A stretch of 64,000 nucleotides of DNA from Aequorivita vitellina (GCF_022008365.1 NZ_JAIRBA010000003.1:115583-179582), one strand, 5' to 3'. Shown: positions 8,708 to 17,030, counted from the stretch's first letter. The notes: generated by a model from the letters alone, not told the origin. Translations and numbers: made by a program.

Positions 8708-9658
8708 ATGCAGAACGATTTAAAAATAGTTTTTATGGGAACCCCCGATTTTGCTGTTGGGGTTTTAAAAAAAATGGTTGAAGCAGGAAAAAACGTTGTG
8801 GGTGTAATTACAGCCCCTGACAGACCAGCCGGACGCGGACGAAAACTGATGGCATCGGCGGTTAAAGAATATGCTCTTTCACAAAACCTCGAAGTCCTGC
8901 AACCCACTAATTTAAAAGACGATTCTTTTCTTAAAGAATTAAAAGCACTTAACGCCAATCTTCAAGTAGTGGTGGCTTTCAGGATGCTTCCAAAAGTAGT
9001 GTGGCAAATGCCAGCCTTAGGCACATTCAATCTTCATGCCTCACTTCTTCCCCATTATAGAGGTGCCGCACCTATAAATTGGGCTATAATTAATAAGGAA
9101 GAAAAAACAGGAGTTACCACGTTTTTTATAGACGAAAAAATTGACACCGGTGCTATTATAGCGAAGAATGAAGTTGAAATTAAGGCCAATGAAACAGCCG
9201 AAACACTTCACGATAAATTGATGACTAAAGGAGGCGAGCTAGTTCTAGAAACATTAACGCTAATTGAAAAAGGCGACGTAAAAACACAACCACAACCGGC
9301 AACACACAATTTAAAGGAGGCGCCAAAGCTCACATCGGAAAACACACGAATAGATTGGTCTAAACCAGGCGCATCTATCGAGGCTTTTATACGAGGACTT
9401 TCACCCTACCCGGTAGCTTGGACAATTTTAATCAATAATAACGACGAGTTAAAAGTAAAAATCTATTCAGCGCAATTTGAAGAAAGCAGTCATAATCTAG
9501 AAATAGGTAAGGTAGAGGCTTCCAAAAAAGAATTAAAAGTAGCGTGTATAAACGGTTTCCTTTCAATTGAAGAACTGCAACTACCCGGCAAACGAAAAAT
9601 GGCAGTTGCTGCACTTTTAAATGGCTATACTTTCGAAGCAGATTCTAAACTATTGTAA
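8708..9658 (+). CDS. fmt: methionyl-tRNA formyltransferase
   Basis: Fmt formylates the methionine on initiator tRNA using 10-formyltetrahydrofolate. The 316-aa length is normal. Residues 1-205 form the formyltransferase domain, with GTPDFAVGVL at the N-terminus, APDRPAGRGRKL, the catalytic Asn and His in FNLHASLLPHYRGAAP, and the catalytic Asp in DTGAII. The C-terminal OB-like tRNA-binding domain follows (EAPKLTSENTRIDW onward). It is 5 bases after recQ and probably in the same transcript. It is well separated from the HU gene. Confidence 0.96.
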   Translation: MQNDLKIVFMGTPDFAVGVLKKMVEAGKNVVGVITAPDRPAGRGRKLMASAVKEYALSQNLEVLQPTNLKDDSFLKELKALNANLQVVVAFRMLPKVVWQMPALGTFNLHASLLPHYRGAAPINWAIINKEEKTGVTTFFIDEKIDTGAIIAKNEVEIKANETAETLHDKLMTKGGELVLETLTLIEKGDVKTQPQPATHNLKEAPKLTSENTRIDWSKPGASIEAFIRGLSPYPVAWTILINNNDELKVKIYSAQFEESSHNLEIGKVEASKKELKVACINGFLSIEELQLPGKRKMAVAALLNGYTFEADSKLL

Positions 9659-9698
9659 ACCCTTACTACTACTGATTTAATTAAATATTACGAAAAAC

Positions 9699-9738
9699 CC
9701 GTCAAGTTTATTAACAAACCGTCAAAGTTATTAACAAA
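9699..9738 (+). repeat. two adjacent 20-bp direct repeats upstream of the HU promoter
   Basis: Copy 1 (9699-9718) and copy 2 (9719-9738) are head-to-tail 20-base units that agree at 18 of 20 positions (CCGTCAArkTTATTAACAAA-like). The period of exactly 20 bases, about two helical turns, and the position about 25 bases upstream of the HU -33 element suggest a regulator-binding site. The binding protein is not identifiable from sequence. Confidence 0.6.
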
Positions 9739-9762
9739 AATAATGATTTACTGCGTGGTTAC

Positions 9763-9792
9763 TTGCCTGAACGGATATTCCTTTTAAATTTG
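9763..9792 (+). promoter_or_regulatory. promoter of the HU gene
   Basis: TTG at 9763-9765, a 19-base spacer, then TAAATTTG at 9785-9792. Both elements and the spacing match the Bacteroidota primary sigma factor consensus. It leaves a 5' leader of about 40 bases before ATG 9840. Confidence 0.75.
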
Positions 9793-9839
9793 TAGAGCAA
9801 TTAATCGAAGTTTAACCAACAATTTAATTTAAAAAAATT

Positions 9840-10112
9840 ATGAACAAATCAGATTTAATCGATGCAATGGCAGCTGATGCCGGAATTACAAAAGCTGCCG
9901 CTAAGAAATCCTTAGAGTCTTTCTTAGGCAACGTTCAAAACTCTCTTAAAAAAGGAGACAGAGTATCACTTGTAGGTTTCGGATCTTGGTCAGTATCAAA
10001 AAGAGCCGCCAGAGAAGGAAGAAATCCTCAAACTGGTAAAACCATCAAAATTGCTGCTAAAAAAGTAGTTAAATTCAAAGCTGGATCAGATTTACAAAAT
10101 AGCGTAAACTAA
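9840..10112 (+). CDS. hup: HU family DNA-binding protein
   Basis: The 90-aa nucleoid protein bends and compacts DNA as a dimer. The N-terminal helices (NKSDLIDAMAADAGITKAAA) and the signature GFGSWSVSKRAAREGRNPQTG are those of HU/IHF; the intercalating proline lies in RNPQTGKTIKI. It has its own strong promoter (9763-9792), an adjacent tandem repeat that may control it, and its own terminator (10140-10178), so it is a single-gene unit. Whether it forms a homodimer or pairs with a paralogue elsewhere cannot be told. Confidence 0.95.
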   Translation: MNKSDLIDAMAADAGITKAAAKKSLESFLGNVQNSLKKGDRVSLVGFGSWSVSKRAAREGRNPQTGKTIKIAAKKVVKFKAGSDLQNSVN

Positions 10113-10139
10113 TTGTAAGATATTTTACAAAATTTTAAG

Positions 10140-10178
10140 TCCTTCTTTTCACTTAATATGAAAAGAGGGATTTTTTTT
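10140..10178 (+). terminator. intrinsic terminator of the HU gene
   Basis: A 12-base stem (TCCTTCTTTTCA / TGAAAAGAGGGA, one G-U type pair) with a 7-base loop, followed by eight T residues, starting 27 bases after the HU stop codon. Confidence 0.85.
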
Positions 10179-10317
10179 ATAGAGCTGATAGTGAGTAAAT
10201 TACATATTCGTAATGTTTTGTTGTTTTTATTAAATAAAATATAAGTTATTAACCCAATTAACATTTTTTTGGTATTTTTAAATTTATTCCTTAGATTTAA
10301 TGTATTGAACGTATTTT

Positions 10318-10878
10318 ATGACAACTTTAAAACCAGCCAAAGGCCTTCTATTAGTTGCAGAACCATCAATTATAGGGGACGTATCTTTTAATCGTTCCGT
10401 AGTGCTCTTGGCGGAGTATACAGAAAGCGGTTCTGTTGGTTTTATTCTTAATAAACCGCTGCAATACAAGTTAAGAGATTTTGTTCCAGAAATAAACTCG
10501 AAGTTGCCCGTTTTTAATGGTGGCCCTGTGGAGCAGGACAATCTCTATTTTATCCACTGTATTCCAGATATTATTCCTAACAGCATTGAAATATCTAATG
10601 GTATTTACTGGGGCGGCGATTTTAGAGCGATCATTGATTTATTAAAAGAAGACAAGCTGAGCAAAAACCAAATTCGTTTTTTTCTAGGTTACTCGGGTTG
10701 GGAAAGCGACCAATTAGAACAGGAACTTGAAGTTAACAGTTGGGTAGTAGCCCCCAATAATTACAATAACGAAATAATAGGTAAAACGAATATTAATTTT
10801 TGGAAAGAGAAAATGATTGAGTTTGGCGGCGATTATTTACTTTGGTCCAATGCTCCCGAAAACCCTAGTTTTAATTAG
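10318..10878 (+). CDS. YqgE/AlgH family protein
   Basis: The 186-aa protein shows the YqgE/AlgH signature: KGLLLVAEPSIIGDVSFNRSV at the N-terminus, then GSVGFILNKPL, FNGGPVEQDNLYFIH, and FFLGYSGWESDQLEQEL. The fold is known from structures but the biochemical role is not settled. The gene converges on the PabC-like aminotransferase with a 4-base overlap of stop codons, so no terminator fits between them. Confidence 0.92.
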   Translation: MTTLKPAKGLLLVAEPSIIGDVSFNRSVVLLAEYTESGSVGFILNKPLQYKLRDFVPEINSKLPVFNGGPVEQDNLYFIHCIPDIIPNSIEISNGIYWGGDFRAIIDLLKEDKLSKNQIRFFLGYSGWESDQLEQELEVNSWVVAPNNYNNEIIGKTNINFWKEKMIEFGGDYLLWSNAPENPSFN

Positions 10879-11720
10879 CTTAACCTCGCTTTAAGATTCA
10901 ATTTTGGCAATAACACCTTCGCTGTCGTATTTACATATTCTTTCTTTCTATATTTTGTTACTGGCACAATTCCCTGGATGGCATTGGTAATAAAAATCTC
11001 ATCTGCTTTCTGCAATTCAAAAGGGGAAATGGACTTTTCTTCAATGGAAAATTCTGGCATTAATTTAATAATTGCAATAAGCTGTTTTCTCAATATTCCA
11101 TTTAAACATCCATCGGCAAGCGGCGGCGTTTTAATAGCGTTGCCCGAAATTAAAAAAATATTACCGTTTAAAGCTTCTACCACTTGTTTGTTTTCATTTA
11201 GCAACAAACAGTTTTCAAATTCGTTTTCAGCTGCATAAATGCTTCCCAAAATATTTATAAGTCGGTTATTGGTTTTTAGTGTTGAAAGCAGACTAGTGGT
11301 TATAAAATGGTCTTTAAAAAGTTCAATTTCACAATTCGCATCGGTTAAAACGTAAAATGGCGTATCGAGATTTTCACAGGAAATTGAATAAGCCACATCG
11401 TTGGTTTCTGGCGTGTATTTCCCTCCAGATTTTCGCCATACAAGTAGTTTTATACGAAAGGTCGCATCTTTTTCTTCTGCTGTAGTAACCGTTCTTAATA
11501 TTTCGTCTTCTAAAAATTCCATAGTAAAGTTCATTGGAATCTCCATTCGCAACATGCGCATTGAGGCCATTAAACGAAAGTAATGATCTTCCCAAAAATA
11601 AATTTTACCGCCAGAATACCGCATCGTTTCAAAAACCGCATCGCCGTAATTTAACCCTCTATTATTTATTGCTACTGTAGCTTCGTTATTTGGCACAAGC
11701 GTACCGTTCAAATTAACCAT
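10875..11720 (-). CDS. class IV aminotransferase, probably aminodeoxychorismate lyase (PabC-like)
   Basis: The protein has fold-type IV PLP enzyme features: RGLNYGDAVFETMRYSGG near the N-terminus, the likely PLP lysine in LKTNNRLINI, and the phosphate/substrate loop ALNGNIFLI...PPLADGCLNGILR. The lysine context (LKTNNRL) is closest to PabC, which makes 4-aminobenzoate for folate; D-amino-acid or branched-chain aminotransferase remain possible. I start at ATG 11720 (281 aa) because a 5-codon longer start would lie inside a terminator-like hairpin at 11727-11750 and too near the promoter motif at 11752-11759. Confidence 0.82.
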   Translation of the reverse strand: MVNLNGTLVPNNEATVAINNRGLNYGDAVFETMRYSGGKIYFWEDHYFRLMASMRMLRMEIPMNFTMEFLEDEILRTVTTAEEKDATFRIKLLVWRKSGGKYTPETNDVAYSISCENLDTPFYVLTDANCEIELFKDHFITTSLLSTLKTNNRLINILGSIYAAENEFENCLLLNENKQVVEALNGNIFLISGNAIKTPPLADGCLNGILRKQLIAIIKLMPEFSIEEKSISPFELQKADEIFITNAIQGIVPVTKYRKKEYVNTTAKVLLPKLNLKARLS

Positions 11721-11750
11721 AAAAAAACCGTCCATTTTTAATTGGACGGT
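11721..11750 (-). terminator. terminator-like hairpin touching the start codon of the aminotransferase gene
   Basis: On the minus strand ACCGTCC and GGACGGT pair around a 10-base AT loop, followed by seven T residues and then at once the ATG at 11720. It could end the START-like gene transcript, or be the first structure of the aminotransferase mRNA, since a TACATTTG promoter element lies just upstream. Confidence 0.65.
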
Positions 11751-11751
11751 G

Positions 11752-11759
11752 CAAATGTA
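11752..11759 (-). promoter_or_regulatory. -7 element of the aminotransferase gene
   Basis: TACATTTG on the minus strand matches TAnnTTTG. Transcription would begin at or inside the hairpin at 11727-11750. The -33 element is not obvious. Confidence 0.5.
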
Positions 11760-11777
11760 TTATAATTTAAAGGGATT

Positions 11778-12164
11778 TTAAACCGATCCTAAAATAGACT
11801 TTAGATTTGAAATCATATTTTCCCAAAGCATTTTTCCTTCTTCTACTTCATCTTCCTCGGCAAAATCGGTTACCATTAAGGAAACGTCTTTGGTAATTTC
11901 ATCTACTTGAATACGCAGTTCAAAATAAAAATCTTCTTCTTCGTCTTCCACCCATCTAAATTTAATGCGTTCCGGACTCTTTTTACTAAGTAATTTTGCC
12001 CGTTCTTCACTTCCAGACCAGATAAAAGTGTAGAATTCGCCACGTGAATTTACATTGTCTGCATACCATTCAGAAAGTCCCGAAGGCGTTGAAATATACT
12101 GATATAAAAGTGAAGGGGAAACCTGAATAGGGAATTCCATTTCATATTTAATTTTATCTTCCAT
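11778..12164 (-). CDS. START-like/AHSA1-like domain protein
   Basis: The 128-aa acidic protein has the SRPBCC pattern seen in AHSA1-like proteins: YEMEFPIQVSPSLLYQYIS, then GLSEWYADNV, FTFIWSGSEERA and a C-terminal helix MLWENMISNLKSIL. Such proteins bind hydrophobic ligands or client proteins. Its position upstream of the PabC-like gene and yqgE is, from memory, common in flavobacteria. Function unknown. Confidence 0.82.
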   Translation of the reverse strand: MEDKIKYEMEFPIQVSPSLLYQYISTPSGLSEWYADNVNSRGEFYTFIWSGSEERAKLLSKKSPERIKFRWVEDEEEDFYFELRIQVDEITKDVSLMVTDFAEEDEVEEGKMLWENMISNLKSILGSV

Positions 12165-12290
12165 AGCTCTTTGTTAGTTGATGCCCAATATATAGATATT
12201 AATCTTAACCTCAAATTAAAGATTGAAATTTTTCTGCATTATACCCAAATGAAATATTTGAAATAATAATGACAAAAATAGAAACTTAAA

Positions 12291-12321
12291 TTTGCCACAC
12301 ATAATTTTGTTTTTATCTTTG
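12291..12321 (+). promoter_or_regulatory. promoter of tRNA-Met
   Basis: TTTG at 12291-12294, 19-base spacer, TATCTTTG at 12314-12321. A full match to the Bacteroidota promoter consensus, about 40 bases before the tRNA. Confidence 0.8.
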
Positions 12322-12359
12322 CACCCGCTTAGGCATAAAGCCAGCCTTAATAAAAACAC

Positions 12360-12433
12360 GGCGAGGTAGCTCAGCTGGTTAGAGCGTCGGATTCATAACC
12401 CGGAGGCCTCGGGTTCAAGTCCCGATCTCGCTA
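12360..12433 (+). tRNA. tRNA-Met (anticodon CAT)
   Basis: A complete cloverleaf is visible: acceptor GGCGAGG/TCTCGCT with discriminator A, D-arm GCTC...GAGC, anticodon loop TTCATAA, and T-arm TCGGG-TTCAAGT-CCCGA. Acceptor end pairs include G-U, and the closing A-C pair of the anticodon stem is a mismatch. The lack of the GGG/CCC anticodon stem of initiators points to the elongator Met species; a lysidine-modified Ile tRNA is less likely but cannot be excluded. The CCA tail is not encoded. Confidence 0.93.
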
Positions 12434-12436
12434 CTA

Positions 12437-12472
12437 AAAATCCCCAACGATTAATTTCGCTGGGGATTTTTT
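12437..12472 (+). terminator. terminator of tRNA-Met
   Basis: AAAATCCCCA pairs with TGGGGATTTT and is followed by a T run, starting 4 bases after the tRNA. Confidence 0.85.
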
Positions 12473-12685
12473 ATTAGACCACATTTCACTACTGCATTAC
12501 CCATACTAGTTTTTCTGAACATTTTCTATAAAGAGTATATTTTTTACCGTTTATCGAAAGTTTTGTTGTAATTAACGGTATTTTCTCTACATTTGTTAAA
12601 AATGCGTTAATAAGTTATTGAGTATTAAATTGATATAAGCTTTAAGATAGGTTAAATTTACAGCTAATCCTTAAAACTCAATATT

Positions 12686-12844
12686 ATGAAAAATTATGTA
12701 TTCGCATTGGTAATGCTAGCCGGTCTAGCTTTTAGTTGTACCCCAGAAAATCAAATTAGTGATGAACAACAAATCGACAAAGTTAAAATCTGCCCGCCCA
12801 GCGACAAAAACTGTAATGGGATTCCAGACTGGAAAGAAAAATAA
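12686..12844 (+). CDS. 52-aa lipoprotein with a single calcium-loop-like motif
   Basis: This short gene encodes a classic lipoprotein signal peptide: MKNYVFALVMLAGLAFSC with the lipobox LAFSC and the lipidated Cys at residue 18. The mature part is only about 35 residues and ends in CPPSDKNCNGIPDWKEK, where D-K-N-C-N-G-I-P-D resembles one thrombospondin type-3 calcium loop, with two Cys that could form a disulfide. It begins a tight run of three small genes (12686-13506). No function is known to me. A longer overlapping frame from 12759 in another phase is rejected because this reading has such a clear signal. Confidence 0.7.
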   Translation: MKNYVFALVMLAGLAFSCTPENQISDEQQIDKVKICPPSDKNCNGIPDWKEK

Positions 12845-12851
12845 AACATTT

Positions 12852-13370
12852 GTGAACTTGTATTTATTTCTGCTGACACTTGTCGCAGTATTTTCACCAT
12901 TTTTTCACTTATTTTATTTAGTAAATGATAAAGAAGGCATATTTGGATATGCATATATGTCTTCTTTTTTATACTCTTTAAGTTTACCGCTAATGGCCTT
13001 ATCCTTTGGTTTACTTTTAAAATTTTTATGTAAATACATTTCTACCGAATTAATAAATTCGATTAATTTTATTTCTAACCTGATTATATTTTTAGGGTTT
13101 TTCTTTTTAATCTATACATTTTTATCAATACAAGATTTTTCTCTATTCACATATTATCTTGTATTAATCGCTTGTTCAATTACGTTAACAGCAATAGCAC
13201 ATTTTTTACAAAAAGCTGTACTAACAACAGAACAACGCCTTAAAACAATTATTTCAAAACTATTTGATTTTATAATTCTAGAAACTCCCCGAAAGCATGT
13301 TTCTGAAGAAAAACAGATTGATTATGTTATTTCCTATGAAAAAATAATAAACGAAATAGGGGATGAATGA
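12852..13370 (+). CDS. four-helix integral membrane protein, unknown function
   Basis: A GTG start at 12852, 8 bases after the lipoprotein stop, gives a 172-aa product with four predicted membrane helices (about residues 2-24, 35-58, 68-90 and 98-120) and a charged cytoplasmic tail ending EKIINEIGDE. An upstream in-frame ATG at 12759 would force a 93-base overlap with the lipoprotein gene and add a polar N-terminus unlike the rest; a TTG at 12858 is an alternative. The next small ORF overlaps its stop by 8 bases, suggesting coupled translation. I do not recognise the family. Confidence 0.7.
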   Translation: MNLYLFLLTLVAVFSPFFHLFYLVNDKEGIFGYAYMSSFLYSLSLPLMALSFGLLLKFLCKYISTELINSINFISNLIIFLGFFFLIYTFLSIQDFSLFTYYLVLIACSITLTAIAHFLQKAVLTTEQRLKTIISKLFDFIILETPRKHVSEEKQIDYVISYEKIINEIGDE

Positions 13371-13506
13371 AACATTAAGCAACATAACAAAATTACGCAT
13401 TGCTGGTATGCTTTCTGAGTCGGCGCGTCAAGAAGTGGAAAGAAGGTTGGTGAGCCTAGCTAATCAGCCCACAATGGAGGTTGATAAATCTGTTAATTCT
13501 AACTAG
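13363..13506 (+). CDS. 47-aa ORF coupled to the membrane protein gene
   Basis: An ATG inside the last codons of the membrane protein gene (the stops and starts form ATGAATGA) opens a 47-codon frame with an amphipathic centre (AGMLSESARQEVERRLVSLA). The overlap favours a real, translationally coupled peptide. It ends within a palindrome shared with the hisS stop codon. No family recognised. Confidence 0.4.
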   Translation: MNETLSNITKLRIAGMLSESARQEVERRLVSLANQPTMEVDKSVNSN

Positions 13507-13507
13507 G

Positions 13508-14878
13508 CTAGCCTAAATATTTTTCCAACTCAGAATACGTTACTTGTATTTGCTCGCCACTTTTCATGTTTTTAAGCGTGAAAGACTGTACTTCCATTTC
13601 CTTTTCACCAGCCAAGACCGTGTAGGGAATATTGCGTTTATCTGCATAACCCATTTGCTTGCCCATCTTTGCTTCGTCGGGGTATAATTCAACTTTAACG
13701 CCTGCTTTTCGCAAGTTTGTAATTGCTTTCATTGCGTACAAGGCTTCCTTTTTTCCAAAATTTATAAAAAGTGCTTTGCTATTTTCTGAAACAGTTTCGG
13801 GAAAAAGTTTCAATTCTTCCAAAACCAAATAAATACGATCCAATCCAAAAGAAATACCAACTCCGCTCATATTTTTTAGTCCGAAGATTCCTGTGAGGTC
13901 GTCGTACCTGCCGCCTCCGCCAATGCTTCCCATCTTTACTTCTGTGGGTGCTGAAACTTCAAAAATGGCGCCCGTGTAGTAATTTAAACCGCGAGCAAGC
14001 GTAACATCAATTTCAAGTGAAGCCCTTTGCAGGCCAAGTGCTTCAATATTTTTAGTAATAAATTCAAGTTCTGCGGCGCCTTTCAACCCAATTTGTGAGC
14101 CGTGAAGTAATTTTTTTAACGCGTTGATTTTTTCATCGTTGCTTCCCGTAAAGGAAAAAAGTGGTTGTAATTTTTGAAGTGCATCTTCCGAAATACCTTT
14201 ATCGCGCATCTCTTTTTTAACGCCGTCTTCCCCTATTTTATCGAGCTTGTCTAGCGCTACGGTAAAATCTATCAACTTATCTTCGGCTCCGATTGTTTGG
14301 GCTATACCGCTCAAAATTTTTCGGTTGTTTAGCTTTATGGTTACGCCTCTTAAGCCGAGCTTATTGAAAACCGCATCGTACAATTGTACAAATTCCACTT
14401 CCTGCCAAAGCGAAGTAGATCCCACAACATCGGCATCGCACTGATAAAACTCGCGGAAACGCCCTTTTTGCGGTCTATCTGCTCGCCAAACCGGTTGAAT
14501 TTGGTAGCGTTTAAAGGGAAAAGTTATTTCATTTTGGTGTTGCACTACATAGCGCGCAAACGGAACGGTTAGATCGTAACGGAGGGCTTTTTCGGAAATC
14601 TTCGCAGTTATTTTTTGGCTGTCTTTTTCAGTATATAATTCTTCGTTAACTTTAGACAAATAATCCCCACTATTCAATATTTTAAAAATCAATCTATCGC
14701 CCTCTTCGCCATATTTCCCCATTAAAGTTGCGCTATTTTCAAAAGAAGGCGTTTCAATAGGCTGAAAGCCATAAAGCGAAAATGTTTCCTTTATAATATT
14801 GAAAATATAATTGCGCCGCGTTACTTCTTCAGGATTGAAATCGCGGGTACCTTTAGGGATAGATGGTTTTTTAGACAA
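13508..14878 (-). CDS. hisS: histidyl-tRNA synthetase
   Basis: The 456-aa class II synthetase charges tRNA-His. Motif 1 lies in the N-terminal region ([17 protein letters not shown]), motif 2 in [29 protein letters not shown], the His-specific loop in [18 protein letters not shown], and motif 3 in [10 protein letters not shown]. The C-terminal anticodon-binding domain covers about residues 360-456. The insert between motif 2 and the His loop is of normal bacterial type. It converges on the small-gene cluster with one base between stop codons. Confidence 0.96.
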   Translation of the reverse strand: MSKKPSIPKGTRDFNPEEVTRRNYIFNIIKETFSLYGFQPIETPSFENSATLMGKYGEEGDRLIFKILNSGDYLSKVNEELYTEKDSQKITAKISEKALRYDLTVPFARYVVQHQNEITFPFKRYQIQPVWRADRPQKGRFREFYQCDADVVGSTSLWQEVEFVQLYDAVFNKLGLRGVTIKLNNRKILSGIAQTIGAEDKLIDFTVALDKLDKIGEDGVKKEMRDKGISEDALQKLQPLFSFTGSNDEKINALKKLLHGSQIGLKGAAELEFITKNIEALGLQRASLEIDVTLARGLNYYTGAIFEVSAPTEVKMGSIGGGGRYDDLTGIFGLKNMSGVGISFGLDRIYLVLEELKLFPETVSENSKALFINFGKKEALYAMKAITNLRKAGVKVELYPDEAKMGKQMGYADKRNIPYTVLAGEKEMEVQSFTLKNMKSGEQIQVTYSELEKYLG

Positions 14879-15127
14879 GAGTTTATTTGTTTGAAAGAAA
14901 TAAGACCGACGGGCTTTAAGGCAGGTTTAGACATTCATATTCAAAATAAACCCTGTACCTGCTTCCAGTTAATCTTGTTTCGTTTTAGACTTCAATTTAA
15001 AAGGCAAATATCTTAAATAAAATTGAGGTATCCCACAATTAATTAGATGCTGGGCGATTCTTGTCTTCGATGGAATTCTGTAACTTTATCGAACTTTTGC
15101 AGTCTAATGAGAAACACAAATTAAACT

Positions 15128-16369
15128 ATGTTTTCACTATTCCGAGAAAATGTGCGTATTGCACTGGATTCCATTAAAAGTCAGCTTTTAAGAACCATTT
15201 TAACTATTGTAATTATTGGAATTGGCATCTGGGCGCTCGTAGGTATTTTAAGTGCTGTAACTGCTTTGGAAAATACAATTTCGGGGAATTTTGCTTCAAT
15301 GGGTGCAAACACGTTTAATATTCAACAATATGAATTTACGGTTCAAAGTAGAAATAATGGGGAACGTGAAAAAATAAACCCAATTATTAGCTATAATAAC
15401 GTACGCGAGTTTACCGACAAGTACAGTTATCCATTCACTAAAACATCCCTCTCTTTTATAGGTACCACAGCTGCCGAAGTAAAATACGGCTCGGAGAAAA
15501 CAGATCCCGAAGTACGAGTTTACGGTGTTAACGAAAATTACTTGGAAAATACTGGCACCGAGGTAGACAGTGGTCGAAATTTTACAATTTTCGATATCCA
15601 GAATAACAATAAAGTGTGTTTAATTGGTTCCGATTTTTTGAAAAATCTATTTGAAAATGAAGACCCAATCAATAAAACAATTAGCATTCGCGGGGTAAAA
15701 TTTAAAGTTATTGGCGTGTTGGAATCTAAAGGTTCTACTTTTGGGAACAATCAAGATTTAAAAGTGCTAATTCCCATTCAGGTTGCTCGTGGCATTTATA
15801 CACAACCCAACATTAATTATAATATTAGTGTAAAAGTAGACGACAAACAACTAATGGAAGCTGCGCAGGATGAAGCTATAATTACTTTCCGGAATATTCG
15901 CGGGTTAAACCCGATTGAAGAAAACAACTTTGGAATAGAGCGCAGTGACGATTTAATAAATAGAATTGCAATGATTACGGGCTATTTACAAGTAGCCGCT
16001 TGGATTATTAGCATCATTACTATTCTTGGTTCTTCCATAGCGTTGATGAATATAATGCTGGTTTCCGTAACCGAACGCACCCGCGAAATTGGCGTTCGAA
16101 AAGCTTTGGGCGCTAAGCGATCTACAATTTCTACCCAGTTTTTTATGGAAACAATAGTAATTGGTCAGTTTGGAAGTATTTTAGGAATTATTCTCGGCGT
16201 GCTAACAGGCTTTGTTTTTGCGAAAATATTCGAATTCGATTTCACACTGCCGTGGACCGCAATTATTTGGGCAACAATAATCACTTTTATAGTGGCAGTA
16301 ATTGCTGGCTCCTATCCTGCATCGAAGGCGGCACGATTAGATCCAATTGAAAGTTTACGTTACGAATAA
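15128..16369 (+). CDS. MacB/FtsX-type ABC transporter permease
   Basis: The 413-aa protein has a transmembrane helix at about residues 22-45, a large periplasmic MacB_PCD domain (about 46-280) and three C-terminal helices in an FtsX domain with the signature MNIMLVSVTERTREIGVRKALGAKR. Such permeases work with a LolD/MacB-type ATPase as mechanotransmitters in lipoprotein or substrate export. No ATPase gene is adjacent, so its partner lies elsewhere. Substrate unknown. Confidence 0.9.
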   Translation: MFSLFRENVRIALDSIKSQLLRTILTIVIIGIGIWALVGILSAVTALENTISGNFASMGANTFNIQQYEFTVQSRNNGEREKINPIISYNNVREFTDKYSYPFTKTSLSFIGTTAAEVKYGSEKTDPEVRVYGVNENYLENTGTEVDSGRNFTIFDIQNNNKVCLIGSDFLKNLFENEDPINKTISIRGVKFKVIGVLESKGSTFGNNQDLKVLIPIQVARGIYTQPNINYNISVKVDDKQLMEAAQDEAIITFRNIRGLNPIEENNFGIERSDDLINRIAMITGYLQVAAWIISIITILGSSIALMNIMLVSVTERTREIGVRKALGAKRSTISTQFFMETIVIGQFGSILGIILGVLTGFVFAKIFEFDFTLPWTAIIWATIITFIVAVIAGSYPASKAARLDPIESLRYE

Positions 16370-16428
16370 GGCTTTTTAGACACTAAAAATAACCGTAAAA
16401 ATGGCTGCTAAATAAAGCCGAAGCAATA

Positions 16429-16902
16429 TTATTCACGCAACAAATCGCCAAAATAATTATAAAGATCTCCTTTTGTAATTACCGAACCTTGTTGGATTAA
16501 CACAAAAATGTCTTTGTTGCGATCTTCGGTAATTGCTTTGGTTGATGTGTAAAGACTTACCGAATCGTCGTGTAAATTTTGTTGCAACCATTTATAGCCG
16601 TATTTGGTAGTAATGTCAATATTTTCGGCTTCAACTTTTATGGCAATCAATTCCATAAAAGCATCGGTAATGTGGAAAAGCATCAATTGTTTTGGGGAAA
16701 TGTGTTCTAGGTATTTCACTTTGGTTAAAACTCCTTCCCAGATAAGATCGCTAAAAATATCGAGTTCCTGTTCGGCAACTTCTGGTTTTTCGGCTTTCAA
16801 CTTTTTCCATTCGTCAGCGGTGATTGATTGGGTGGCGAGAAAATTTATAAATTCTTGATGTAGCTCTTCAAATTGTTCCTTTGTTAGTCTGGCGTACTTC
16901 AT
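16429..16902 (-). CDS. DUF6495 family protein
   Basis: The 157-aa acidic protein matches the flavobacterial DUF6495 family by its opening KYARLTKEQFEELHQEFI and the segment FLATQSITADEWKKL. There is no signal peptide or membrane helix. It lies downstream of rplI on the same strand, separated by the rplI terminator and a short GTTGTCG-type tandem repeat. Function unknown. Confidence 0.82.
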   Translation of the reverse strand: MKYARLTKEQFEELHQEFINFLATQSITADEWKKLKAEKPEVAEQELDIFSDLIWEGVLTKVKYLEHISPKQLMLFHITDAFMELIAIKVEAENIDITTKYGYKWLQQNLHDDSVSLYTSTKAITEDRNKDIFVLIQQGSVITKGDLYNYFGDLLRE

Positions 16903-16905
16903 ATC

Positions 16906-16942
16906 TGTTGTCTGTTGTCGGTTGTCGGTTGTCGGTTGTTGG
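16906..16942 (-). repeat. short GTTGTCG tandem repeat
   Basis: About five near-identical 7-base units (GTTGTCG and variants) lie directly upstream of the DUF6495 start codon. Similar CAAC-rich low-complexity stretches occur at 39355-39386 and 54000-54050. Confidence 0.7.
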
Positions 16943-16977
16943 TTTGAATTTTTAAACCTTAGCTATTTTTTCAAAAT

Positions 16978-17010
16978 AAAAAAACCCTCCCCGAAAACGA
17001 GAAAGGTTTT
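16978..17010 (-). terminator. terminator of the rpsF-rpsR-rplI operon
   Basis: On the minus strand AAAACC and GGTTTT close an imperfect stem with partly pairing TCTC/GGGG inner bases, followed by a long T run. It lies about 20 bases beyond the rplI stop. Confidence 0.65.
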
Positions 17011-17030
17011 AATACAATTAATCGTGAAGT

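Noticed and set aside
12759..12851. longer start for the four-helix membrane protein
   Set aside because: It would overlap the lipoprotein gene, whose lipobox signal is strong, and adds a basic polar stretch.
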